Shown here piece after piece: positions 12,110 through 25,300 of a stretch of 64,000 nt of DNA. How positions within the stretch are numbered: position 1 is the first letter of the stretch; each line of letters begins with the position of its first letter. The DNA is from Eremophila alpestris peregrina. Its lineage: Eukaryota; Chordata; Aves; Passeriformes; Alaudidae. The translations under genes were made by a program, and so were the position numbers. The notes under the pieces are model-generated. The model was not told the origin of the DNA and did not search any database. It saw only the letters and a list, made by a program, of their open reading frames with translations. The stretch covers positions 3,862,198 to 3,926,197 of the forward strand of contig WMCF01000065.1 in NCBI GenBank assembly GCA_009792885.1, read 5' to 3'.

Positions 12110-15100
12110 AGGGATCATACAAGGATGAAAGATAAATTGGGCTTTCTGTAGTGCCCAGCTGCACAGAGGGAGGGGTCCCCCAAGCTGCTCAGTGAGTGAG
12201 TGACCCAAGAACTGCTCCAGCTCAGCCCTTCCTGGCTGATCCTGGTGGCCAGGCTCAGTGTTTCCTGAGTTTTTGCCAGCCAGAGTTGGAATGCAGAGAG
12301 AATGCATTTCAAAACTGCTTTAACCTGAGTTTCACCACAGACCTTCCAGAAATACAGAGTGATCTGGGTTTGGCAGAGTCACTGTTCAAGTGTTTTATAG
12401 AGATGGTGCAATGGGGAGAGAGAGCTGCTGGAGAAGCTGCCAGAGCTCAGAAGAGAAAGGTGAATTACTGAGCTGTATTTTCAGGTGTTCCCCCAGGCTC
12501 CAGGAGTCACCAATCATGTAAACCATGAAGCATGAGATAGATCAAATTCAGAACCTCTTTCATTAAAAATATCCAATTAGTTTTCAACTAATTCACCATT
12601 CTTTACCTACAGAGGTATTTCCAGTCAAAGTCAGGACTGGGTCCTCCATCAGATTAAATCACCAAGCTTCCACTGAAAACAGTAATCACAAAAAAAAGGG
12701 ATAAGACTTTGCTTCCTTCTTTTCCAGGGTGGAATATGTTGCATTTAAAACATCATTACAGAGCACTTGTTACTCATTGAAGCATGAGAATGGGAGTGAC
12801 AGGGGAAAACATGCCCTCTTCATACTGCATCCTTCTTCTCACCTTTTGGTTTGGTTGCACTCTCTCACTTGCCAAGGAAATTGTGTGTGTGTGGAAGAAA
12901 GGAAAAAGGAATTTGACACATTTAATGGACACTTATAAGGGCTGCAAAGCATTTATCATAGTAGCAAATGAATCAACTAATTATAGGTGACCATTAAATT
13001 GTGGCTGCACTCAGAGAACAAATCCTGTAAAATTAGCTCAGTTTTATTCCACTGATCTGCTCTCTTGACCAAACCATGTTCCCAATCCTGCTGATGTAAA
13101 TCCAGAGTAATTACTCTGACTTGGTGAAATTAGTCTCCTTGTTCTTTGGGGTAATCAAGAGCCCAATCTGGCCACTTCCACGTGTTCCCATCCCAAATGT
13201 TCACTTCCCTGGGGAAAACAAGTGGTTGTTCTCTTAATACCACACAGCCAATGAAGCAGTGGGCAAGAAGCTGGAGATAGCCTGTCTTTCTAATCAGCAA
13301 TAAAGTTATCAATTATGTTCTAGCTGTAAAAGCTTAATTACTGGGGATTATGAAAGAGGCAGGAGAGCCCCAGTCCAATGAGCACATTCCAGATGGAGAA
13401 TGCTGCACTGGACCTAAGGGGAAAAACAATGATGGTTTTAGTTTGGAAATGGTATCCAAAGACTGCTGTGTGGGAAGAGCTCGTGGCATCAGGTGTCTTT
13501 GGTGTCTTTGCACAGTTATCACAGATCTATGTTCAGGCTGCATTAGAAAATGGAAACTGAAGATGCTTGGGATTTTTGGAAGTTTTGGATCTGGAACTTT
13601 TACAAGAAATGCAGTGAATTTCTCTGTTATTGAAACCAAAGAACAAACTCCAGCTGTAGTAACTCCACAAGCCTTTGATGCAGAGGAGTTGTACTAGGAA
13701 CCACAGGCTGCTGCTTTGCTCTCGTGGGTTGCAGGTGATATAAAAACCTCTTGCTGAATGAGAATCACACAGTATGGTGGCTGGAAACAAAGCAAGGGGG
13801 TTGGCACAGAGGGGAGAGAGCCTCTCACAGAAGCATTGTCTCTTTGGAGCTTTGCTCCCGTTTGGAATGAGTCTGGCAAGGCCTTGCTCACACAGGGAGT
13901 CTCCAGGCAGAGCCCTCACCCTGGCAGTGGAGTTACACCACTCCTTCTCTGCTGAATGCAGAACAGAATGAGGTGATAAAAACCACAATAAAAGCACGTT
14001 CTAAAAATAACAAAATCTGGAAAGGACAACATGGCCAAAGCAGAAAGAGGAAGAGTGTGGTTTTATCTGAGACAGAGGATGTGAACAGCAGGGAGGAGGG
14101 GAGGGAGACAGTGAAATTATGAATGGGAATTAGGAAATGTTGGCTTCAGGCAAGTTCTTCAGTTCAACAGGAGTAAAAACAAATGGTTCTGAGCAGAAAC
14201 ACTTTGTTCTGTCCCAAACCCAGCAAGGCCTATGGAGTCACTTCAGTGGGAATGCTGCAAATGCTGTTGATGGGAAGCTTTGGGAATGATTAGGAAGCCT
14301 GATGTCAGCAGATGTCAGGCTTGGAGAGGAATATGTGCCTCCTATAACACCATGGAGCTGTTTCCTTGGAGCAGGGATGTCTATCCAGAAACAGAGCTAA
14401 AGAGGGGATCAGTGAGGGGAGGGAATTACCCACCGTCTCTGATGGAAATCTATTTTTATCTCGTGAGAAATATCTTAATTTTCACTTATATTCCATGGCT
14501 GTAGCTAAGGGCCATTAAAACTAATAAAAGTAAATCATTTGTGACAGATCTTAAAAAACACTTTCTGCAATGCACCACACTCTCAAATGCTCATTAGAAA
14601 TAGTGGTTTTCTTTTCGGAAGAATGCTCGCTGAATGTTTAAAACATGTTGCCTCCAACTTTTTGACAACTAGCACAGGCTATGAGAAGCTTTGAAGCAAA
14701 TGTTTGACATAAAAAAGATGGTCTGATGCTATATCAAATAAGATTGGGGAAGAAGCATCAAAGCAGAAACATTAGGATGAAATGCAGTTGGAGGAGAGAA
14801 AATCAACATACTCATTTCTGATTTTACATTTTCTGGCATCAGTATAAACAACTGATTTGCATTTTCTGAGGACAGTACATTCAATTCTTAACAAATTAGC
14901 ATTGAATGGAGTTTTCTCCCCAAAATTCTTTCTAGTAACATAGGGCAAGGCCAGACAAAAAAAAATCTTGGTTACACAGTGATGGTTCTCAGGAAAAAAA
15001 ATGATTGTCTCTGATAATGGGAAGACACCTGTTGTCCTCTTCCAGCCTCCATCTTGAGCAAAAACCAAGGATATCCCTGTATTTCACAGTCTCATGGTCC

Positions 15101-15779
15101 ATTCTGAACAAAATCCCTGCTGGAAACCAACAGGATTGAAAAAACCCCACCACACTGTAAAATAACAAGCATGTCAAGCATCTTGGCTTAACTCCTTAGA
15201 GGGTTGGTGAAAGAAATGTTTCATTTGTTTTACATGGTATTTTTGTTAAATACACTTCAAAGTCTCTTGTACATTGATCTAAGCTGAGCAGTGTGATCTT
15301 AACCTCCAGAAGAGGGCTGAGCCACTGCCAATAAACACTGGATTTCCTGAAACACCCCTCAATCATCTCAGCAAGGCTTCACCTGCCAGTCCTGCTAAAG
15401 GACAGTTGGAATGAAAAGCATGGAAATCTCCAGACAGGAATGTGCAAACCCAGGATTCACAGTGTTCAGGAAGGTGTTTTCTGGGGAGGTGCTCCTCATT
15501 CCTGGCTCTGATTTGCTCAGATTCACCAACACTTGGGAATGGTTTAGGAGAATTCCAGAATGGTTTTGCAGTAATGTTTTAAAGGAGGGGTTTGAGTTGG
15601 TTCCCAAAGTTGGCATTGTGAGAAATGGGCAGCAGGGTTGTCATTGCCAGTTACAAGAGCACAGAAGAACAGTTTAGTGTGAATGCAGGGAAGAGGCTTC
15701 CACACCCCAGCCTGCTCAGACACCAGCTCTGCAGCCCCGTGCAGCTGCAAACCAATCCATTTACTTTGCACATTAAGTT
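12110..15779. other. Non-coding stretch, no gene recognised
   Basis: The longest frame is 154 codons on the minus strand (13533-13997), overlapped by a 115-codon frame on the plus strand (13350-13697). Neither has a recognisable domain. A 68-codon frame at 12784-12990 has a hydrophobic N-terminal run resembling a signal peptide but no further support. No mobile element was recognised. Confidence 0.6.
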
Positions 15780-16240
15780 CCAGGTATTCCACTCCAATTA
15801 CACTCTGCGCAGACCCCGCTAACGCAGTCAGGCATCTTTGGAAGTCCTGCAATTTACATTCCCCTCCATATTTTATCCCTGTCTCCCCTTTGCTCTCAGT
15901 CTCTCTCCATCGCTCGATCAGTTTTCATGGTCATTCAAGCCGTGGGGGTGATTTGTTCAGGTAAAATGGAAAATTGAAATGGAACGGGTGCTGGATACAA
16001 CCTCATCCGCTTTTCCCATCCTGTCAAACTGCTGTGCCTGCTCATTTTTTCATGGCCACGAGTTGAAATAAATTAAACTTCCCAGAGGCGAAACTTCTCC
16101 GAGATCAAATTGGAATATATTGATTAGGCTCTTTGAGGGCTGATGGATTGGACTCTTATGCTTTATAAACACATTTACCAACACGCTCTCAGAAAGAGTT
16201 GCTTAGCACTCGGCAAACTGATCGTGTTTATTTAAAGCAG
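15780..16240. promoter_or_regulatory. Candidate conserved non-coding/regulatory segment (CpG-retaining)
   Basis: Fourteen CpG dinucleotides lie between 15780 and 16240 in AT-rich DNA with no transposon or simple repeat. AT-rich words such as 'aataaattaaac' (near 16070), 'atatattgattagg' (near 16116) and 'tgtttatttaaag' (near 16225) resemble homeodomain and forkhead sites. I infer a candidate enhancer-like element; there is no direct evidence of activity or conservation. Open frames across it are short and unconvincing. Confidence 0.3.
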
Positions 16241-17510
16241 TGACAGTGGCCTACACCTGTAGCCCTCATTCTGGCCCATAAAGTCTCACTCACTGATTGA
16301 TGGAGACAAGTTGAGCTGTCTGCCTGCCTCACTCCCAGGACTGGTCCCAAAGGTTGCCTGGCTGATGGAGTCCAGCATAATGCATCACTGTCAGGAAAAC
16401 AACTTAGCATGTCATTGAGGAGATCTGATCAGCACGGGCCCAGGAGGGAGGATGAAAGCAGTAAACTGGAAGAATTTTTGAGTGCTGATGATGGCAAAGG
16501 GGACAGGGAGTCCCAGAGCAAGAGAGTTTTGAAAGAGCATGTGTGCTAATAGTTTTAGATGCATGACACTGGAGATGAATGAATGCAGTTACTGGCCAAA
16601 ATGTCCAGATACAAGAGTCCCAGGAAGTAAAGCTTGGATGTAATTCACTGGTATGAATAGCTGGGAGTAAAATCATGGATTTCACACAATCAGAGTGAAA
16701 TGTAGAATTGAGAGTTACATCCCATCCACCAGCTCCAAGCCAGGGGCCATGCACAATCCTGAATAACCCAGCCTGCATTGCATCCTCCAGCCTCAATCTG
16801 CAGCCAAGATTTAGGAATTGTGTTCAGAATGAGAAGTCTAAGAGAAACATAAGGTGAGGCTGCCAACGAAGGACAAATATATGGAGGTAAGAACTGTGAA
16901 CTGGAACTTCACCAGATGGTGACAAGGATTTGTGAAGATCATGTCAGGAAGTCTAATAGTCCAAGGAGAAAAATCACTTTTCTTATTTCTTATGAGAAAA
17001 AACCCCACAATTAAACATAAAAAAATACATATCAAAAAGCAGCAGCAAGAAGAAACAAAGCAGAAGCCTTTAAATGAAAGAAGGCATCTTGCTCCCATCA
17101 GTCTCTCAAGGTATCTCTGGCGTTCCCAGCCTCGGTTGCTAGTCAGCATCAGAAAGTGTGGGTGGCACTTGAGTGCTTTTCTCCCAGTCTCTCATGGAAT
17201 CTGCGTGGATTAGACCATGTGGGATGCCAACCTGCTCAGGCACATCTCAGTGACATCTAACAGGCTGTTCTGTGCCACAGCCCAGAGCAGCGTGGGAGAG
17301 AACGCTAAAGGAACATAAGTCAAAGAGCAGAATTTTGCCTTCAGGTTTCTGCCTGAAACAAACAACTTGACAGGGGGTGTGCTTTCCAAGAGGGAATAAG
17401 CAGCCAGGGAGACAGTGACGTATCTCATTCCCCCCAGTTCACCTGCTGTTACAAGCAGGGTTTGTGGCCTGCTTTGGAATACTTGGGCTGCAGCTGGTGT
17501 GCAGAGACAC
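16241..17510. other. Non-coding stretch, nothing recognised
   Basis: The longest frame is 130 codons on the minus strand (16404-16796), without recognisable features. No mobile element or RNA gene is recognised. Confidence 0.6.
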
Positions 17511-17722
17511 TGCACTGGATATCAGGAGAAATTACTGTGAGGGTGGTGGGGCACAGAGAAGTTGTGGATGCCCCGTTCCTGGAAGTGTTCAGGATGGATG
17601 GAACACTGGCCTTGAACACTCCCACCTGCCCTAGTGGGAGGTGTCCCTGCCCATGGCAGGGGTTGGAATGACATGGTCTTTAAGGTCCCTTCCAACCCAA
17701 ACCACTCCAGGATTCTGTGATA
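17511..17722 (+). mobile_element. CR1 LINE 3' fragment
   Basis: CR1 blocks in plus orientation: 'gcactggatatcaggagaaatt', 'gtgagggtggtggggcac', 'ggtgtccctgcccatggcagg', 'ggtcccttccaacccaaacc' and the tail 'aggattctgtga'. The last 80 bases are close to the pattern seen at 47992-48070, so both probably come from related young subfamilies. Confidence 0.94.
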
Positions 17723-19398
17723 AGTTCACATGGAGCAAGCCCCTGAGGGATCAAGGCACGAGAAGTCAGTGTGGGAGAGTTTCAGCAGGTCAGCATCTCC
17801 CTCACAGCCTAGCAAAGTGTTCTTTGCTGTGTTATGATCTGAAGTGCTTCATTTCAGCCTGGCTTAGAACGACTCAAAGCCATGCATTTTTTACCAACTG
17901 GCTTTATAGACTGTCTCCCTAAATCATACATTTTGCTTTTTAAAACTTGCACCATCTTCCTTTGAGACTATTCGCCAGGCTAACAGCTTTGGAGACAACT
18001 TCTCAGCCTAACAGACTTTGGTCTTTTATTCCCGTTAGTTGGCCTAAATTTTCCCTTCGCTTAATTCAAGCCAATTATTTCCAGTGATACCCACTGGAGC
18101 ACCCTTAACATTTTCTTTTTGCTTGATGGTGTTTTAGCTCTTCAAAGGCTTGCAGACATTTGTCCTAATGGAGAGTGGATAGAGAGTTATCTGACATGTC
18201 GGGGAGGAGAGGTTGCTCTGCTCCGATTCCATTACAGCAGGAAACACGCTGGATATCAAAGGGAAATTTATGTAATGTATTCCTACATTGTTCACAATAC
18301 AGCATCATGTTTTATGCAAGCAAAAGGAGCGTGAGGAGAGAGGGGAAGAAAACTCCATTTAACTGGCAGTGAAATGACAATAAAACAACAAATGGGGAAG
18401 CAGCAGGAGCTAAACCGCAGCTTTTATGGGCAGATCTCTCTGTCACCATCATGAGAGGGAGGCATGGGGACATCTGAGGGTGTTGAGGAGCAGGAGAGTG
18501 ATGTTGGGAGGGAGGAAAGGCTCTGGGGTGGATTTGGGGGTTGGTTACCACCATTCAGAGCTGTGCCAGGAGCTGGCCCCATCCAGCAAGGCAGGCACAG
18601 GGACAGAGGACAGAAAGATCCCTGGCGTGACAGAGCTGGCTCAGCCCAGCTCCCACCATCACACAGCTCTCAGGAATAACCTGGGCAAGGTCTGGAATGG
18701 GCCAGATGAGGTGGAGCAGTGTGTACAAATGCCAGATGTGGCATTGGGTGCTGACATTTCCAGTCACAAACTGGCAGCAGGGTAACACTGGGGACTGCTC
18801 ACACTTTATCCTGTACTTGTCACCTTCCCCCAGCTCTCCTCTTTCCCTGCCCAAAAATAAGTTGCTCAGCAGAAAGAGGAAATTCAGATATTTTCCCCCG
18901 AAGTTTAGAGTCCCAAACAGCCACCTCCATGTCCAATGAAGGCAGAAGTGTTTCCTCTCCAGGAAAGTGAGCACAGATTTTGGGGGAGCCTGGTGTTCTG
19001 ATTGCATCATTGATTTTCAGGTGAACTCTGACCAGTGGTGGCAAAGCAGCAGGATGAAATAACAGATATGAAGACATTGAGCACAGGAGGATGAAAAGGT
19101 GATAGGAACAGTCAGAGGGACAAGCTTGATTTGCTCTCTTGGGTCACCAGATCAGCTTCTGTTCATTACATTTCCAGTCCTCTGGTAGAACAGGATGTTA
19201 GTACCCTCTGCTAAAAAGCTGTTAATCTGATGGCCTAAATGCTAATATTCATCTAAATCAAACCTTTATGATAAAGTTTTTCTTTGATGCAAGAGTTTGA
19301 AGAATTAACAAAAACCTCACAGGGTGAGAAGGTGACTCAGTTTAGGGAACCTGCCAGGAGATATAATTCCTTTTCTTATTTTCCTGTTGCTGAAAGAA

Positions 19399-19423
19399 AC
19401 ACACACGCACACACACATATATA
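19399..19423. repeat. Short (CA)n/(TA)n microsatellite
   Basis: About 25 bases of CA dinucleotides with one CG interruption, followed by a short TA run. Confidence 0.9.
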
Positions 19424-20605
19424 AATAAGTGAACAGACTTTCAGAGACAAAAGAACATTTCCATTTTGCAGCAATGATCACAATGTAAAAAGGCTGCATC
19501 GCTATGGAAACGGCCCTAAGCCTCATCATATCTAATGGTGATTTTCCATAGAAGTCCTTGAAACATCTTTTGTTTCTTGCTTTGAAGTCAAAGGAAATGG
19601 TTGAGTGCCAAGAAGAGGGCTATCAGCTCCAGATCTCCAATCAGGGCCCGGGCTCAGCTCTGCAGTAATTGCCACGCACAAGTAACAAGGGGAGGGAACC
19701 AGGGGAACACAGCTCCAGGTGTACACATGCACACCTAAACACAGGGGCTCGTGGGGGAAAATCTCCTCCACAAGTGGCAAACACACCGTTCCCATTCCAC
19801 AGGCAGGATCCTCACCTGAGGGCTGTTCTGTCAACACTCAGAGCAGCTCCTGCCCTTCCTTGCTTCTCCCTCATGGCAGGGACACCTTGCTGTGGCAGCA
19901 GCTTTGGTGCGCCTGATTTAGGAGTTAATGACCTAATTAGGAGCTCTGTAGAGGGAGGAAAGGGAGGAGGGAGGGAAGAGGGGCTTTGCCACTGCTAAGG
20001 GGGTTTCTCTCTCTTGGAGGTCCACAGCCCCTTTCAGAGGCTGATGGGGTGTGCAGCTGCACCAGCAGGGAAAGCAGGAAGGGAAGGGAAGCAGGAAACG
20101 CTTCCAGAAATGTGCCCATCACACTGCCCGCCCCAACACTTGGTGATGTCCCAGCTGCCTTTTTGTCATGGAGGGCAGTGCCAGAGTGGGGGAAGAAGAG
20201 CCAAGACCAGCAGGACAAGGACAGGAGACAGTGTCTGGGTCTTTTCAACGCTGGTGGCCTGAGGCAAGGACTGTGAGTCTTGGAAAAAAAAACAGTAACA
20301 GACATGAGGCTGAAAAGGGGAAGAGTGATCCTGGAAATATTGCTTGTTCTGGAGAACAAAGATAAAATAACAGTCAGCCCCAGCTGACCCCCATGGTTTG
20401 GCCTATCTGTCCCCTTTCTGCTCTGTTCCCTTCTTCTGGTGTGTTTTCTTGCAGAAATTAATTTTCCTTCAGACATTCAAGTGCAAAGGATCCTGACCTG
20501 AGATGTTGTCACTAATAACTGTTCCTAAACCAGCCAACAGTAAAATCAGAGGGCTGTTTTCTTTTACTTGCTTTCTCTTCCCTTTAAAAAGAAGCTTGTT
20601 CTCTT

Positions 20606-20632
20606 AAAAAAAAAAAAAAAAGAGAGAGAGAG
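20606..20632. repeat. Poly-A tract followed by (GA)n
   Basis: A run of about 16 A residues passes into a GA dinucleotide run, the same architecture as the tract at 151-187. No retroposon body was recognised upstream. Confidence 0.85.
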
Positions 20633-20925
20633 TATTCTCTACATTCAAATGAAAACCTGTAAAAGCAGCCCTTCATATATATTTTAAAGTGGTGCATATA
20701 TCTATAGAATGTAGATGTGCACATGATTTGTTTTTAACATATTAAATCCTCAAATCCAAATACTCAGTGTCCCTCCGTTGCTTAGAAAAGTGCAAAAGAA
20801 CTTCATCCATTAGATAAATCCCAGTTGCCAGCTCTTGGCTCAGATCCACAAAGGCTTTGTCATCCAAAAAAAAAACAAGGGCTTAAATTTCAGAACTGCA
20901 CTTAAGTGGCAACTTTGCACAGAAG

Positions 20926-20984
20926 AAATAACAATAACAATAGCAATAGTAATAATAATAATAATAGTAATAATAAGTAGCAAT
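20926..20984. repeat. (AAT)n-rich trinucleotide repeat
   Basis: AAC, AGC and AAT triplet units that become pure AAT in the middle. On the minus strand it translates as Leu or Ile runs, which explains the hydrophobic open frames over it. Confidence 0.92.
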
Positions 20985-22321
20985 GAAGACAGATGGCAAG
21001 GGGCAAGCAGCAGGGATGCTGCAGACAGTTGCCAGGTTGCTTTTCTTTCAAGAAAGGAACAGATGCAGGATGCACCCACATGAAAGTGCTCCCTGATACC
21101 ATCACTGTGCGTTATTTGAACATGAACATCCCTCACCTGCCACTGGGGTGCAGGGAACGGGCTCCTGCCTCACATCCATCCTGGTGATACCATCTCCCAT
21201 GTGCTGCTCTGAAGCCTTCAAACACTTGGCAGGCAGTGCCAGCCCTCTCACTTCACAGGGAAGCCAGACTGCTTGCCAAGGAAAGGATTCAGATCTGGAT
21301 AAACATTAAACGAATGCTTCAGGGAGATTTATTTTGTTTGTGATACACCTTTAGATTTTGCATTTGAACTTTTTGTGGGGGATTAAACTTTTGATGTGCC
21401 TGCCCTCTCTTCTCCCTCGCCACCCTCCTCCTCTCCCAGTATCTCAGGCAGTGGTTGTGAGGCAGGGAGACAGGGAACTTAGAGGCAATTTCATCCCTCA
21501 AGGACTTCTCCTGGAGCAGGTTTGTTGTCAGGAGTAGCTGGGTGACCTTCATTCCCAGCACTACCCCCAGTCCTCCAGAAACAGCCCAGACATTGTCATA
21601 GGAGAGGATTGAAGGGTCAAAAGAAAGCTTTGCCTTCCCCTGACACATGAAACATCCCCTTGATGTTTCTCCAGACATTCCCCTGTGCAATCTGGGTATT
21701 ATCAGAGCCACTCTTCATTCATGTCTTGTCCTACAACAGTGCTGTGGCACAGAAGCAGATTCAGGGCTGAGGTGCATTCTTTGAAATGTAAAATTAATCA
21801 TCTGTGCCCTAATCTTCCCATTCCTCTGTTTCTTTGCCTCAGCACCAGATTTCACCCATTTGGATGGAAGGGTAGAATAAGCAAATGTATGTTCCCAGCT
21901 GTTGTGTGACAAAGCAGCAGCTGGATAGAGGAGGGATGGGAAAAGATTTGGTTGCTGAGGGAGAGGAGTAATTTCTACTCTTGGCAGGCATCAGAGGTTC
22001 CCCACTGGCTGTCATACCCAAGATGCAAGTCCACAGGAAGGCCAGTTTTTAAATCCTTATCATTCATTTGCCAAGATTGTCCTGGTTTCTAACACAGGCC
22101 CTGAATTTCTGACCTGGAGGTGGTTTCCCTTGGTTGTGAAGGATATTCTGGGGCCTCTTACAAGTGGTATCCAAAATAGCAGAGCTGCCCGTGGGGCTGT
22201 TTGCTATTCACATCACATTTGCAGAAGGCCCAGACAGCAGTAGGGGGAAGATGGGAATGAATAGAGAGAATGGGAAAGGAGGGAAAATAGAAGCACTAAT
22301 GTGTTTTCAGCTGGTGGGGGC

Positions 22322-22344
22322 TTTTTTGGGTTTTTTTTTTTTTT
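22322..22344. repeat. T-rich tract
   Basis: Two T runs of 6 and 14 bases separated by GGG. Confidence 0.85.
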
Positions 22345-25300
22345 GGTAGATGTTCTGTTCTCCCTCACCTTGATGCCTCATTTCACCTGCTCACTGCCAC
22401 AGGCCATTGGGCAGCCGTGGTTGTGCTCCACGGGAAACAATGAACAAGAAATTACAATAACAAAGTGCGTCAGCAGCTCCCGAGCTCTGATCAGCTGTAG
22501 AATCTTTGGCAGCTGTGAGCACTCCCATTTGCACAGGGGGAAGGAGCTGCCCTACAAAAATGCTCCTCTTCCTGCCCTTGGCCAGTGAAAGGGTTGGAAA
22601 CCAGTGACAGCCAGGCTTGTTCACCTTGGGCTGAGTTTTTGAAGCTCCCTGTGTTCCCTGGCTGAGCAGGAAGCTGGAGGATTGCTCAGAGTGTGCACTG
22701 CTCTGCAGGGATTTGAGCAATCAGGGAATTGCAGCATCTGGAGGGGTGTGGTGAGTCTGAAGTTCACTCACCTGGCAAACAGCAGCACTCTGACATGCCC
22801 ATCCCTGTGTCACTGTGCAACAGAAGCCACCACCCGTGTGCAGGCAGAGCTCTGAGTTCAGCACAGCACCAGGACACCCAGAGCTGAGTGAGGATGGAGC
22901 AGAGCAGGCCCAGGGAGTGAGCAGGTTCTATTTACACCTGCCACACCTGGCTCCTGCATCTAAAGGGATTTTCTGCTCTGGGAAAGGGCAGGTGAATAAA
23001 TGGGATCAACCCCAGACTTCATTTTCTTCCTTGTCATTTCAGTGATAAATGTTTTCTGCCTCAGCCATCTTAAGCTTCAAAAGTGATGGGGCAATGGTGC
23101 CTCCCTGCATTGTTCCACCATTTCCTCCTTCCCTCCCCTCACAGAGGTGTCAGCTGAGGCACTGACTGAGACACCCAGCTCTGCTCTGATTTCCTGCCAC
23201 AGCCCCATCCTCTGGACAGTCACTATGGGCAAGGGACAGGTCATGGATTGGACACCATGAATTTCTGGCTGTAGTAATGGATTTCTGGTCAGGATGAAGT
23301 CAGGCTTACCAGATCAGGTTGATTCTGAGACATCTGACTGTCTCCTTTTCCACTGTCCAGAAATCCTTGGTCTTTCCTAAAGTGGGCTGACTTCCAGGCA
23401 GCAAACTCATCATGATCCCAAGAGATGACTGGCCAACAGAGCATTCCTGGCTGCTGTTCAAACGGGGCCACCACAAATGTTCAGACATTTGGCATCTCCT
23501 GGTGCCAACTGCTTCCCTGCACCTGCAGCTAGGGGACCATGCTGGCCTCTAATTTGGCTGTCTCAGGAAGAAAAAATGGAAATAAAATCCAAGAGGGACC
23601 AATGTGAGCACAGGTGTCAATGATCCTGTCACCTCCCAGAGGACTTTGGAGCCTCTCCACTCCCATGGCACCAAGGGAATTGGACCCTGGCACTCAATTC
23701 TGCTGGTACAAGTGACAGCAGGACCACCTCTAATCATCACCTCATTTGAAGCTCTTTTTGGGGATGGATTGGAAGAAGGACCCCCGTAATGAACAGGCAG
23801 CTGTGTCCCCCTGGGGCTCAGTGACATGGTGTCATGCAGAGGACACATTTCAGACACACTGGCTTTGATCTCTGCAGGAAGTTTGCAAAATCAAACCCAC
23901 AGGAGCCATGATTCATCTGCAAAGGTAAAACGAGCACCTCTGTTGCCTAACAGAAAATCTGAGCTGACTCCCATTGGGAATCTTTCTCTTGCTTTTGATG
24001 AGGTTCAGAGCAAGTTGTCATTTAACCTTGTATTAATTTAGAAATGGGGCTCTTTGGTCTCAGTCCTGATGCTGTTCCTCAGACAAGCCTCTCATTCAGG
24101 TTATTGTGTCTTTTTGTCATCATTCCAAAGGCAATGGACAAACAGGTACAAAAGAAGAAAAACATCTTGACACCCTGATCTGGAGGGAGAAAAGGTTCTG
24201 GATTTATCTATTTTCATGGCATCAAAACCTGGCTCAGGGCTCACTTGGGTCAACAGAAAATTTCCTGTTTATTCCAGTGGGCTCCGAGTCAAGCTCTAAG
24301 GATGAATTTAATCATATTTGACATTAGCTGTCTAAAACCTGGTCAGCTCAAAGCCAGGCTGAGCAGCTGGACTCCTGCAAAAGCAGCTGCAAGGACAGGC
24401 ACTTGTGGGACAATCCTTCTGATCCATCTTAAACACCACCATCGAGTGGGATGAAACACAGCCCTCTCCACTCTCTACACACAGAGTGGAACTGTCTCAG
24501 GGTAAGTCTCTAACTTTTGCAGGGATTAAACCTGATGAGATCAATACCACCTCAATTGTTCCATGTGGCCCTTGACAGAGCAGCAGAAAGCCCCGTCGAC
24601 AGCCAGGGAGATCTTTGACAGGAGAAGAACTAATAAATGCAGAATTCGATCCTTTATTATTTCTTTTCCTTCAGAAAGAGCATTGCTATTCCTGCAGCTC
24701 CAACCAGAGCCCAGGTTTAATAAGACATGCTAATGTGTGTGGCTTCTGGGAGCTCTGCACTGAACCCATGTTGATAACAGGCTTAGCCTCAGAAATGATA
24801 AATCACAAGGGGGAGAAGAGATATGAAAATTCTTTTCAGCCCTTGCAAATGAAAAGAAGATGTGATTGTAGAATATGTTTGGGATGTATGAGCGAGGTTC
24901 CTATAATCAATCATCCTAAATAAACCATTTTACTTAGCATCTGTTTGAAGGCAGACAATCAGGCTAGGAATAGGTTTTCTCCATGTAAAAACGCTTACAG
25001 ACTCTTATATCTGAATTTCTCTATCTTTCTCTTTATGTGAACCTTCATTTTATAGCATGTGAGTCTCTGGCAGTCTTCAGAGAGGTTTTAGGCATTATAT
25101 CCAAACCAGAAAGTAATGCTGCTTACATTTTACTCACAGTGCAGGAAGGCTTGCTCAAAAGCAAACAAGACACGTATGGCAGAACAATATTAATAAAATC
25201 CAGCCCTCTCCCAGCCCAGCTGGCATCAGCCACAGGAGCAGCTTCCCTGTACTGGCTCCCTGGATGGCTTTTCTTATCCATACAAACTGCAATGAGTGTC

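Noticed and set aside
12784..12990. 68-codon frame with a signal-peptide-like hydrophobic N-terminus
   Set aside because: A single hydrophobic run is expected by chance in many short frames; no cysteine pattern, domain or supporting context.
19870..19895. Minus-strand CR1 remnant ('catggcagggacacc')
   Set aside because: Only about 15 bases match the CR1 segment and the flanks do not continue the pattern.
19937..20476. 179-codon minus-strand frame as a possible exon
   Set aside because: No domain, biased toward Ser/Leu/Pro, and overlapped by comparable frames on the other strand; no splice context stands out.
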